Below are positions 53,629-62,125 of a DNA stretch of 64,000 nucleotides, piece by piece. The stretch spans positions 4,216,001 through 4,280,000 of the forward strand of contig CP120722.1 of the NCBI GenBank assembly GCA_029719485.1. The letters run 5' to 3'. This DNA is from Kiritimatiellota bacterium B12222 (lineage in GTDB: Bacteria > Verrucomicrobiota > Kiritimatiellia > SS1-B-03-39 > UBA6053). The translations under genes and the position numbers were made by a program. The notes beneath the pieces are model-generated. The model saw nothing but the letters and a program-made list of their open reading frames with translations. It searched no databases and was not told the DNA's origin. The number at the start of each line of letters is the position of its first letter. Position 1 is the first letter of the stretch.

Positions 53629-54867
53629 ATGCATACGAAATCTCCTATTGAATTACTCGCCCCTGCTGGGGGATGGCCCCAACTTCGCGCCGCGCTTAAA
53701 GCAGGTGCCGATGCCATCTTTTTTGGCGCAGGCACGTTCAACATGCGCGCAAGAGCCAAGAACTTTAGCCTGGAAGAACTTCCGGATGTGGTCGCATGTT
53801 GTCGCGAAGCCCAGGCCAAAGCCTACCTGACGCTCAATACACAAATCTATGAACATGAACTCCAAGAGCTGGACACCGTCATCGCCGCAGCCAAACAAGC
53901 GGGGGTCGACGCCGTGATCGCCGCAGATTTCGCTGTCATTACCGCCGCCCAAGCCCAGCAAATGCCCGTGCATATCTCTACTCAAATGTCTACCAGCAAT
54001 AGCGCTACCCTCAAATTCTTCATGAAGATGGGGATACGACGAGTGGTCATGGCCCGGGAGTGCAGTTTAGAAGATTTACACGCCATTCGCCAAAATAAGG
54101 AGCTGGAAGGTCTCAAAATCGAAGCCTTTGCCCATGGCGCCATGTGCGTCGCCGTCAGTGGCCGCTGTTTTATGTCGGGATTTGAAAGTGGTCGCTCCGC
54201 CAATCGTGGCGAGTGTTCGCAGCCCTGCCGTCGTGAGTACGATATTCATTCCGAGCGCGGCGGTGAAGGTTTTACCCTCTCCGGACATCACGTCATGAGC
54301 CCCAAAGATCTCTGCACCTTGCCCTTTATCGAAAAACTACTGGATGCCGGCATCGATTCTTTGAAGATCGAAGGCCGAAACCGCAGTCCGGATTATGTAT
54401 ACACCGTGGTGTCACTCTATCGGGAACTCTTGGATTTCTATCAGCAACATGCGCAGGATGAGGATTTTGATGATCGTTTCGCCTCCCTCAAAGCCCAATG
54501 CATGAAATCCCTCGAAAAAGTCTATCACCGGGGATTTTCAGAAGGATTTTATATGGGAAAACCCATCGGAGATTGGACCACAACCCCGGGCAATCAATCC
54601 ACCCACAAACGGGACTACATTGGACAAGTCATTCATTTGGATCCTGAAGGAAAACATGCAACCATCCGCTTGGAATCAGCCGGTTTACAAGCAGGAAAGG
54701 CCATTTTTGCCGAAAGCCCTGAAGTCGGTTTTTTGGAAGTCATCCCCGAAAATCTTGAATTAGAGGGACAACCCGTCACCAAAGCCGACAAAGGCTCCAC
54801 CATCACCCTTCCACAAAAACCCTACATGCATAAAGGCCTGAAATTCTACCAATTAAAACCCCGATAA
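53629..54867 (+). CDS. Peptidase U32 family protein, TrhP/YegQ-like tRNA hydroxylation protein
   Basis: 412 aa. ELLAPAGGWPQLRAALKAGA with DAIFFGAGTFNMRARA is the U32 N-terminus. The hallmark is EAFAHGAMCVAVSGRCFMS, then GFESGRSANRGECSQPCRREY, with four Cys thought to hold an Fe-S cluster. SLKIEGRNRSPDYVYTVV is the next conserved block. TrhP and its relatives take part in 5-hydroxyuridine formation at the tRNA wobble base using prephenate; the peptidase name is historical. Assignment to TrhP rather than UbiU/V is by length and overall pattern. Confidence 0.86.
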   Translation: MHTKSPIELLAPAGGWPQLRAALKAGADAIFFGAGTFNMRARAKNFSLEELPDVVACCREAQAKAYLTLNTQIYEHELQELDTVIAAAKQAGVDAVIAADFAVITAAQAQQMPVHISTQMSTSNSATLKFFMKMGIRRVVMARECSLEDLHAIRQNKELEGLKIEAFAHGAMCVAVSGRCFMSGFESGRSANRGECSQPCRREYDIHSERGGEGFTLSGHHVMSPKDLCTLPFIEKLLDAGIDSLKIEGRNRSPDYVYTVVSLYRELLDFYQQHAQDEDFDDRFASLKAQCMKSLEKVYHRGFSEGFYMGKPIGDWTTTPGNQSTHKRDYIGQVIHLDPEGKHATIRLESAGLQAGKAIFAESPEVGFLEVIPENLELEGQPVTKADKGSTITLPQKPYMHKGLKFYQLKPR

Positions 54868-54962
54868 ACGTGAATTTTTTCACAGAAATATACAATTCTT
54901 AGTTGCAGTCCACTTTTACCACACTAACGTGAAGTCTTAACCCTAACTTGAGGAGATCTTTT

Positions 54963-55145
54963 ATGAAGAAATTACTTTTAGCACTTATGGCTCTTGGACT
55001 TTTGGCTTTCACCGCTTGCACAGGCACAACTGAAACAGATGAAGGCGACATGGATGTAATTGAAGTTACAGACACTGTTGAAGAAGTTGTTGATGATGCT
55101 GGCGACGTAGAAGTTGTCGAAGAAGTTGATGCAGAAGAAATGTAA
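54963..55145 (+). CDS. Small acidic lipoprotein
   Basis: 60 aa from ATG 54963, with GAGGAG eight bases before it; a frame from 54948 would lose the fit. MKKLLLALMALGLLAFTAC is a lipoprotein signal with Cys19 as the lipid anchor. The mature part is almost entirely Asp, Glu, Val and Thr (VEEVVDDAGDVEVVEEVD) and strongly acidic, so it could bind cations or act as a surface spacer. It is monocistronic, with a strong terminator behind. Function unknown. Confidence 0.8.
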   Translation: MKKLLLALMALGLLAFTACTGTTETDEGDMDVIEVTDTVEEVVDDAGDVEVVEEVDAEEM

Positions 55146-55172
55146 GTCTTCTCATCTGGCCTAATGGTCTTG

Positions 55173-55209
55173 GATCACGCTCCGCCTAGGCGAGCGTGAT
55201 CTTTTTTTT
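55173..55209 (+). terminator. Rho-independent terminator of the acidic lipoprotein gene
   Basis: GATCACGCT pairs with AGCGTGATC around CGCCTAGGCG (one bulged C), 55173-55201, followed by eight T. Confidence 0.92.
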
Positions 55210-55241
55210 GTATAACCCTCCCTCCCCCCCCCCTATCTCAT

Positions 55242-55895
55242 ATGAAAGTTGTCCAATGCTGGGATGATGGCATCCACGCCGATATCCGTCTGATCGAAAT
55301 CCTTCGAAAACACCAGGCCACCGCCACCTTTAATTTAAACGCCTCGAAACATACCGCCCACCGTAGCTTTGGACGGATTTATCAGGATACGGAAATCTGG
55401 CTTTTAGGTCTCGATGAACTCAACGACGTCTATGAAGGCTTCACCATCGCCAACCATAGCCTCACCCATCCTCATTTGGAAAATATCCCCGTAGCAGATG
55501 CCCGTTACGAAATTTCCGAAAACCGCAAACAACTGCAAGATATCTTTCAACAACCCATCGACGGATTTGCCTACCCCTTCGGCACCTACAACGACGCGGT
55601 AAAAGATCTATTGAAAGAAGAAGGCCATGTCTACGGACGTACCGTTAAAAACGCATTGCCTATCCTTCCTCCCTCCGAAGGCCCAATGGCTTTTCACCCC
55701 ACCTGCAAATTCAACACCCCTGATTTCAAAAAAATCTTTGCTCAGGCCAAAGCTGCAGGCGACGCCTTTTACTTCTGGGGTCACAGCTATGAAATGGTCA
55801 CGGAAGAAATGTGGCAGGCCTTCGAAGACAACATTGCCTTCATTAATGAGGATCCCGACACCGAATGGGTCGAAATCTGCGATTTGTTCCGCTAA
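55242..55895 (+). CDS. Polysaccharide deacetylase (NodB homology, CE4)
   Basis: 217 aa. WDDG near residue 8 is motif 1 (Asp base plus metal Asp). NHSLTHPHL is the H-x3-H metal motif. GFAYPFGTYND is motif 3 with the active-site Arg/Pro loop. Unlike most CE4 enzymes there is no signal peptide or membrane anchor, so it may act in the cytoplasm. The substrate could be an N- or O-acetylated sugar. A run of ten C precedes the gene (55224-55233). Confidence 0.87.
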   Translation: MKVVQCWDDGIHADIRLIEILRKHQATATFNLNASKHTAHRSFGRIYQDTEIWLLGLDELNDVYEGFTIANHSLTHPHLENIPVADARYEISENRKQLQDIFQQPIDGFAYPFGTYNDAVKDLLKEEGHVYGRTVKNALPILPPSEGPMAFHPTCKFNTPDFKKIFAQAKAAGDAFYFWGHSYEMVTEEMWQAFEDNIAFINEDPDTEWVEICDLFR

Positions 55896-55915
55896 GAGTT
55901 CGTCCCGACCTCGGC

Positions 55916-55944
55916 TTTCCATTTCCAAACATTTCCTCTATACT
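55916..55944 (+). promoter_or_regulatory. Candidate leaderless promoter upstream of 55951
   Basis: TTTCCA (55916-55921), 17 bases, TATACT (55939-55944), then six bases to ATG 55951. This would put the transcription start at the A of the ATG. Confidence 0.5.
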
Positions 55945-55950
55945 GGGTCC

Positions 55951-57078
55951 ATGAAAATATTATTCCCCGGTTTGATGGCTACGGCCCTTACTTTATTTAG
56001 TTTCGCTGAAGACGCCGATGACACCCGGGCATTATGGAAACAAAGCAAAGATCCTATTCTGGAAACCATGGAATTGGAAAGTACCCGGGCGACCCTGCCC
56101 GAGTCAAAATGGATTGGCCGCGACCAAAAAGACTTGGACAGAGAGATCAATGATCTTTTGGAAGAGGTCCTCGAAACCATGCAGGTTTCCGGCCTCACCC
56201 AAGCCCGAACCGCCTACAACGACTTTTCACACCGCATCGATCAACGTCGCGCAGAGGTAAGAGAACTTCGCGAAGCCACCCTCTCTGCAGACGAAGACAA
56301 ATCACCTCTGGAGTTTTATAAAAAAACCAGAGAAGATTATCTTAAGGAAATTGAAGCTCTCGAAAAAGACATCCTCAACCTGCAAGCCCGTCAGGAAGAG
56401 CAAATCGACTTGATGATGATAGCCTACGAAGAAATGGGCATCCAGCTGAGCGAAGAACAAGTCCGCTTTTACCTTACCTCTATTTCAGGATCCGACATGA
56501 TGGACCTGAGCGCAGTGTTTAACAACATTCGCCTGCTCAACACCCAACTGGAAGACTTGGTCAAAGACAGTCCCGACGATCCCGAAGCGGCGCGACGCTA
56601 TTACGGCATACACGTCACCCTCATTCGCACCATGCGTTATGCCCATCAACAAGTGCTCGATCGTATCGACCATCTCTACCTCGCCCGCATCGACGACTTG
56701 GAAAAACAAAACGAAGCTCTCATCAAAGAAACCCGTGAGCTTATTCGCTACAGCGACAAAGAACATCAACCCCTGCTCACCTCCAGTTTAAAAACTCAAC
56801 AGGTCACCCAGGAAGCTCTCATCCTTTACCGCCAACATTTGCAAAATGTGCGCGCACAAGTTTACGAAGGACTGAAAGCCCTCGACCAACGCTATAACGT
56901 CGCCATGAATGCCTATCAAACCATCAGCATCGCCGCCACCCTGGCCGCCGAAATGCAGTCCGCAGTCAAGGACCTCAGCGCCCTTAAAAACATGCATCTG
57001 CCTGCCTTGGTTCCCCTCAACAATGAGGCCCTCCAGCAGAAGTTTTCCGAAATCACTCGGGAGCTTCAGGGAGAATAG
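55951..57078 (+). CDS. Exported coiled-coil protein of unknown function
   Basis: 375 aa from ATG 55951. A short signal peptide (ILFPGLMATALTLFSFAE) is followed by long heptad-rich helices (KTREDYLKEIEALEKDILN, then LYLARIDDLEKQNEALIKET) that predict an extended coiled coil over most of the chain. No enzyme motif is visible. The stop TAG shares its G with the GTG start of the next gene, so the two are coupled. It probably spans the periplasm as a scaffold. The frame upstream of 55951 runs inside the deacetylase gene and is ignored. Confidence 0.8.
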   Translation: MKILFPGLMATALTLFSFAEDADDTRALWKQSKDPILETMELESTRATLPESKWIGRDQKDLDREINDLLEEVLETMQVSGLTQARTAYNDFSHRIDQRRAEVRELREATLSADEDKSPLEFYKKTREDYLKEIEALEKDILNLQARQEEQIDLMMIAYEEMGIQLSEEQVRFYLTSISGSDMMDLSAVFNNIRLLNTQLEDLVKDSPDDPEAARRYYGIHVTLIRTMRYAHQQVLDRIDHLYLARIDDLEKQNEALIKETRELIRYSDKEHQPLLTSSLKTQQVTQEALILYRQHLQNVRAQVYEGLKALDQRYNVAMNAYQTISIAATLAAEMQSAVKDLSALKNMHLPALVPLNNEALQQKFSEITRELQGE

Positions 57079-58409
57079 TGGATACCAACGCCCTCCAACA
57101 CCGCTCACACCCATGGACCTGGAAAACATGGACCAGCTTGGGTGGGCTTTTGATTTTTATGGTGGTCCTCCTTCCCTTCGGACTCTTCATCTCTCCCATC
57201 TGGGATATTCCTCCCGTCGATGACAGCATGATGTGGGTGACCCCCGACCCCATTCCCGATGAGCAGAATGCGAGATTCATCTTGGAGCAGGCCTCAACAT
57301 TTTTACTTTTGCCAGAGGACACCTGGGTTGAAGAAATGCTGAAGAACCCTCAAAGCTATCGGCAAGAAATTGAAGGATGGGTCAGATACAATCAGGAATT
57401 TTATGACCGTTGGGATCAAGCAGTCGTCACAAGACCTTATCAAGGCCCCTGGGATATTGAGAGCAATGAAGATCTGACCCCACTTATGAAACAGACGAAT
57501 GACATGGGGAATGCACTCCTGTTTCGAGCCTCCTTGCTCCCCTCCCAAGCAGAACGCGTCAGCGCGTACATCGACTTGCTCCACACTTTCATCACCTTCG
57601 GCGAAGCAGAGTACACCCTCTACAACCGATGGCGATGGGCATTTACGTTTACAAAAATTATAAATCAAATCCGGCAAGACTTCGACAGCCAAGCGCCCAC
57701 CGCAAAAGTACTCACGACCTTCAAAGCCACTCTGCCTTCCCGGTACCCCCTTACAAATCATCAGAAAAAATGGATGATCATCCACGCCTACCAACAAAAC
57801 ATCTCAATTCTCAACCAAGCGAACACCAACGAAGACATCTATTCGCTGTTTTATGACACTCCCCATCTCAATAGCTGGAAACAACGTCAGTTCTTTTACC
57901 AACCCCAGCGCACCCGCGCTTTGCAGTTGGAGATGAGTTTACATGAACTACATCAATATGACCCCGATCAATTCCCCAGTAGTTACAGAGATACCGAAAC
58001 TATTTATTTCGAAGAACATTTTTCCAGTGATAAATTTTGGGGACTCTTCTCCGCCTTCAATGAAATGGGGAAAGACTTTCTTCAAAATTTTCAAGTGACC
58101 GATGCCGTGCACTATAGCGAAAGGACGCAAAAATCGAATGAAGGATTTTTGGCACAACTTCACATTCAAGCCGCGTTACATCTCTACCGTATGGATCATG
58201 GGCAATTCCCCACAAGCCTCTCAGAACTCGTGCCCGCTTATCTCGATCACATCCCCTTAGATCCATATGGTAAAGGGGAAATGAAGTACCTTCCCCAAGC
58301 AGGCATCATCTACTCCGTAGGCAGAGATGAGCACGATGATAACGGGGAGCCCGGTGAAGATAACTGCATCTTTATTCGAAACTGGTTGCCTCCCTTGGGT
58401 ACACGCTGA
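57078..58409 (+). CDS. Membrane-anchored protein with GspG-like C-terminal segment
   Basis: 443 aa starting with GTG at 57078, one base inside the previous stop and after AGGGAG. One transmembrane helix (LGGLLIFMVVLLPFGLFI) is near residues 22-40. The C-terminus has the pattern of major pseudopilin tails: LYRMDHGQFPTSLSELVPAY, then DHIPLDPYGKGEMKYLPQ and VGRDEHDDNGEP with the acidic calcium site. No prepilin motif is present at the N-terminus. It is translated with the coiled-coil protein, so both likely work together at the membrane. Function unknown. Confidence 0.8.
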   Translation: MDTNALQHRSHPWTWKTWTSLGGLLIFMVVLLPFGLFISPIWDIPPVDDSMMWVTPDPIPDEQNARFILEQASTFLLLPEDTWVEEMLKNPQSYRQEIEGWVRYNQEFYDRWDQAVVTRPYQGPWDIESNEDLTPLMKQTNDMGNALLFRASLLPSQAERVSAYIDLLHTFITFGEAEYTLYNRWRWAFTFTKIINQIRQDFDSQAPTAKVLTTFKATLPSRYPLTNHQKKWMIIHAYQQNISILNQANTNEDIYSLFYDTPHLNSWKQRQFFYQPQRTRALQLEMSLHELHQYDPDQFPSSYRDTETIYFEEHFSSDKFWGLFSAFNEMGKDFLQNFQVTDAVHYSERTQKSNEGFLAQLHIQAALHLYRMDHGQFPTSLSELVPAYLDHIPLDPYGKGEMKYLPQAGIIYSVGRDEHDDNGEPGEDNCIFIRNWLPPLGTR

Positions 58410-58419
58410 CTCAACATCG

Positions 58420-58660
58420 AAGGCTCACCCTTTCAGGGCTCTGGTGTATATTCATGTCTTTGCGATTCCCAGCGCTACGCACTGGGCTTTGGAGCATCAG
58501 CCCTTCGGGCCTTTTTAGCGCAAATCTACCTCAACCATACCCACCAGCAGGCCCGAAGGGCTGATCCCCCACAGGCCGGTGCGAAGCACCGGTAACCCAT
58601 TCACAAAACTAACCAAAGGCCTGAATGGCCGCCCCTCTCACGGGCATGGCCGCCGCCCCT
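58420..58660. repeat. Hairpin-cluster repeat with 17-bp inverted repeat
   Basis: Includes CCCT-TTC-AGGG (58428-58438), a perfect 17-base inverted repeat (ATCAGCCCTTCGGGCCT at 58496-58512 and its complement at 58549-58565) and CCGGTGC-GAA-GCACCGG (58576-58592). It lies between the convergent 57078 and purE genes and may also stop transcription. It resembles the element at 40792-41160. Confidence 0.75.
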
Positions 58661-58664
58661 TTCC

Positions 58665-59174
58665 TCAATCCTGCTTCCACCCATCCTTGGCCAATTTATC
58701 GACCTTCACCAACACTTGTTGGTTTAAGTCTTCTTTAAATGCTTTGATCTTTTTGCGTAATTCAGGATCGGCGACCGACAATATTTGCGCGGCCAAAATT
58801 CCGGCATTCTTCGCGCCATCTACGGCGACCGTGGCCACCGGTACTCCGGAAGGCATTTGCAAAATGGAAAGCATGCTGTCCCATCCGTCAATAGAGTTGC
58901 GCGATTTAATCGGCACCCCAATCACCGGCAAGGGACTGATCGCCGCCACCATGCCAGGCAAATGCGCCGCTCCACCTGCGCCGGCAATGATCACTTGAAT
59001 TCCCCGATCCTCTGCGGATAAGGCATACTCATACAAACGCCCCGGAGTACGATGGGCAGAGACCACCGTGACTTCGAACGGGACATCCATCGATTCTAAA
59101 AATTCGGCGGCTTCGCCCATCACCCGAAGGTCGGAATCGGAACCCATAATAATTGCGACATGTGCTGATTTCAT
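58665..59174 (-). CDS. purE: N5-carboxyaminoimidazole ribonucleotide mutase PurE (class I)
   Basis: 169 aa. MGSDSDLRVMGEAAEFL, VVSAHRTPGRLYEYA, AGAGGAAHLPGMVAA and GVPIKSRNSIDGWDSMLSI are the class I PurE motifs; His in SAHRTP is catalytic. It converts N5-CAIR to CAIR in purine synthesis. It overlaps purK by four bases and is translated with it. Confidence 0.96.
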   Translation of the reverse strand: MKSAHVAIIMGSDSDLRVMGEAAEFLESMDVPFEVTVVSAHRTPGRLYEYALSAEDRGIQVIIAGAGGAAHLPGMVAAISPLPVIGVPIKSRNSIDGWDSMLSILQMPSGVPVATVAVDGAKNAGILAAQILSVADPELRKKIKAFKEDLNQQVLVKVDKLAKDGWKQD

Positions 59175-60316
59175 AATGCGGTAGCCTTGAACTGTGTTTG
59201 TAGATGGCGAACAGTGCGGATCGCCGTTTCCAAATCATCATGACAAACGGTCAGATGACCCATTTTTCGAAAAGGTCGGGTTTCATGTTTCCCGTACAAA
59301 TGCAAATGAGCACCAGGCGTGTTTAAGACCTCATCCACCCCTTCATACACCACCGGGCCACTCTTGCCCTCTTCGCCCAATATGTTGATCATGACTGCGG
59401 GCTGACGCAACGAGGTATCTCCCAAAGGTAAATCCAAGACGGCACGTAAATGCTGTTGATACTGAGAACTCACACAGGCCTCGATACTATGATGCCCACT
59501 GTTATGTGGGCGTGGTGCCACTTCATTCAGCAAAATTTCTCCTTGTGGATCCACAAACATTTCCACCGCCAACACCCCACATAGATCAAAAGCCTTGATG
59601 GTTTTTTCGGCCAAAATTTTTGCTTGCTCTGCTAAAGCAGGAGAAATGCGTGCTGGAGCCGCTAAAAATTCAACTAAATTGGCTTCGGGATGAAAGTTCA
59701 TCTCCACCGGATCGAAACTCACCACCTCTCCCGAGGCATTTCGTACCGCAATCACCGCGATTTCAGTTACCACATCTACCGCATCTTCGACCAAACAAGG
59801 CCCAGGTAATAAATCATCCAAATCAGCAGCCGAACGTAAAATTTTCACGCCACGTCCATCATATCCTTCGGTACGCACTTTTTGTACACAGGGATATTTT
59901 AAAGTGGCCGCTTTCACTTCATCCGCATTTTCGAACAATCGATAAGGAGAGCTCACCAAGCCATGACTTTCAAAAAATTGCTTTTGCAGTCCTTTATCCT
60001 GAATAATTTTCAAAGCACGGGGACAAGGATGGATCACTTTGCCCGCGGCCTCCAACTCTTCCAATGCCTCCACATTTACCTGTTCAATTTCAATGGTCAG
60101 CAGATCGCATTCCGCCCCGAAATCCAAGACCGTTTGTTTATCCCTAAAATCACCCTGTACAAATTTTGTACACAAATGCGACGCCGGTGCTCCCTCCGTA
60201 GGATCAAGCATATGCAGAGTTAAATCCCAAGGTGCCGCGGCCGTGGCCAACATTTTGCCCAGCTGGCCCGCACCCAACACTCCCAAAACTTGATTACTTC
60301 CAAAAAATGATTTCAT
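59171..60316 (-). CDS. purK: N5-carboxyaminoimidazole ribonucleotide synthase PurK
   Basis: 381 aa from ATG 60316 (MKSFFGSNQ), preceded by GAGGG; an ATG at 60331 would add five residues. ATP-grasp enzyme: VLGAGQLGKMLA at the N-terminus, PCVQKVRTEGYDGRGVK for ATP binding, EMFVDPQGEILLNEVAPRPH and NSGHHSIEAC near the active site. It makes N5-CAIR from AIR, bicarbonate and ATP, feeding PurE. purK-purE order with overlap. Confidence 0.95.
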   Translation of the reverse strand: MKSFFGSNQVLGVLGAGQLGKMLATAAAPWDLTLHMLDPTEGAPASHLCTKFVQGDFRDKQTVLDFGAECDLLTIEIEQVNVEALEELEAAGKVIHPCPRALKIIQDKGLQKQFFESHGLVSSPYRLFENADEVKAATLKYPCVQKVRTEGYDGRGVKILRSAADLDDLLPGPCLVEDAVDVVTEIAVIAVRNASGEVVSFDPVEMNFHPEANLVEFLAAPARISPALAEQAKILAEKTIKAFDLCGVLAVEMFVDPQGEILLNEVAPRPHNSGHHSIEACVSSQYQQHLRAVLDLPLGDTSLRQPAVMINILGEEGKSGPVVYEGVDEVLNTPGAHLHLYGKHETRPFRKMGHLTVCHDDLETAIRTVRHLQTQFKATAL

Positions 60317-60373
60317 GCACCCTCTATGCAAAATAGAATGCCCATTGCCTAGAGAAAAGTGGTTCGTTCAAAC

Positions 60374-62125
60374 TCATGGACTGGGAGAGCTCAATAGTTC
60401 CGCATCATAAACCACAGCTTCGACAAAGCTGTCGTCCTCTTCAGTCACCTTAACTTCAGTCCAGGCCAAGCGAATTCGCTCCCCAGGCATTACAGCCCCC
60501 ATGACTTTTGCACTTTCTGCGTCTTGAACCTTCGCCACATCCACCACGAGTTGACTCGAAAGTGGAGCACTTCCTTCCTCAATTCGCGTGTACTGCAGGT
60601 AGCTACTCACATTGAACGTAATGACACCATCCACAATATCCATCACTGTCAAAATCGCCTCATTTTCGCTGACATCCACCCGTTCTTGTACCACCGCTTT
60701 CACCGGTGCATCAAATTCAGGTGCATCCCACCCTCCACCTAACACACGATAAACGGACACCAAGTTCCGAGAGCTCTGCCCCAAACTCGCTGCCGCAGAA
60801 TCTTGCAAGGCCGCCAAATTACGTTCCGCATCCAATACGTTGAGGAAAGTTACCAACCCATTTTCATACAAACTGCGCACTTGCACCACCGTGGCCTCAC
60901 CTGCGACCACCCCTTCACGCAATTTCGCCAAACGCTCATTTTCTTGTTGGTATGCAAACAGCGCATCTTCCACTTCTCCTAAAGCTTCCAACACTTGCTG
61001 TTTGTAAGTCAGTTCAGCCTGCAAAGCTCTGGATTCAGCCACATCCACCTGCGAACGCAGACGGCCCCCTTGAAAAATAGGAATAAAAATGCTCGGTCCC
61101 CAGCTCGATGAAATCGAGTTGCTGTCAAACAAGTTTCCTGCATCATCCGCCTGCCAGGCGAACGCACCCGACAAAGAAATGCGGGGATAAAGATCCGCCT
61201 GCGCAACCCCCACCCGCAAAGCCGCCGCATACAACCGCTGCTCCAAAGCCCGAATGTCAGGACGTCGACGCAACACATTGGCTGGGATCGAAGCCAGTTT
61301 CGCCTGAGCAACCACCGGAACATCATCTGCTTTGGATAATTCAGCTTGCAGTTGACCCGGAACATACCCCGCCAAAATCTCCAAAGCACGTAAGGTCTCC
61401 ATTTCCATCTGACGCAAAATGGGCAAACTTGCTTCTGTACTGGCCAAATTTTGCATCGCCTGATTTACGTCAAGTTTAGGCACCAATCCCGCATCAAAAC
61501 GTCCGCGCGTTAAGTCCAAGGTTTCCTGTTGACGTACAATATTTTCAATGGCCAACACTTGCCGCAACTGCAATTCACGTAAGGTAATATAGCCCGACAC
61601 CGCCTCAGCCGCAATCAACGCGCGTACGCCCCGCAGATCTTCGATCGAGGCCTGCACATTCGCATCTGCCGCATCTACCGACTTGCGGATACGTCCCCAT
61701 AAATCCAACTCCCAACTGGCATCAAAGCCTACAGAGTATCCCGTATAATTGTAATCAGGAACCCCCGCTTCCAATTCACTGAGTTGGGTCTCAAAAATCC
61801 CGCCGGCCGCATTCACTTGTGGTACTTGTTCGCCAGCGGAAATCCCCCGCAATCCTAACGCTTCTTCCACCCGGGCCGCTGCATTTTTCAAGTTAAGATT
61901 TTCATCCAAACAGCGCTGGACCAATTGTGTAAGCATCTCATCATCAAATTGCGTCCACCATACCGCCAATTCTTTGGCCGCCAATTTTTCTTCTGTGCTC
62001 ACGGGCGTCAGCCAAGCCTCAGGCTCTGTAACTTCAGGAAGAACCGATGAGATTTCAGGACTCCGGCACGCTGACAAAAGCAGACCACTCACCATCACCG
62101 AATGTAGTAAAAGTTTTGTTTTCAT
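60374..62125 (-). CDS. RND efflux outer-membrane factor (NodT/TolC family lipoprotein) with C-terminal extension
   Basis: 583 aa. Lipobox LLLSAC with Cys20. The OEP repeats are evident: GYSVGFDASWELDLWGRIRK, then NVLRRRPDIRALEQRLYAAA and GVAQADLYPRISLSGAF, followed by SVYRVLGGGWD, where NodT proteins normally end (about 465 residues). Here some 115 more residues follow, with beta-like sequence (AILTVMDIVDGVITFNVSS). The extra domain is unrecognised. The outer channel joins the RND pump encoded just upstream; its start overlaps the pump gene by four bases. Drug or metabolite export is likely. Confidence 0.92.
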   Translation of the reverse strand: MKTKLLLHSVMVSGLLLSACRSPEISSVLPEVTEPEAWLTPVSTEEKLAAKELAVWWTQFDDEMLTQLVQRCLDENLNLKNAAARVEEALGLRGISAGEQVPQVNAAGGIFETQLSELEAGVPDYNYTGYSVGFDASWELDLWGRIRKSVDAADANVQASIEDLRGVRALIAAEAVSGYITLRELQLRQVLAIENIVRQQETLDLTRGRFDAGLVPKLDVNQAMQNLASTEASLPILRQMEMETLRALEILAGYVPGQLQAELSKADDVPVVAQAKLASIPANVLRRRPDIRALEQRLYAAALRVGVAQADLYPRISLSGAFAWQADDAGNLFDSNSISSSWGPSIFIPIFQGGRLRSQVDVAESRALQAELTYKQQVLEALGEVEDALFAYQQENERLAKLREGVVAGEATVVQVRSLYENGLVTFLNVLDAERNLAALQDSAAASLGQSSRNLVSVYRVLGGGWDAPEFDAPVKAVVQERVDVSENEAILTVMDIVDGVITFNVSSYLQYTRIEEGSAPLSSQLVVDVAKVQDAESAKVMGAVMPGERIRLAWTEVKVTEEDDSFVEAVVYDAELLSSPSP

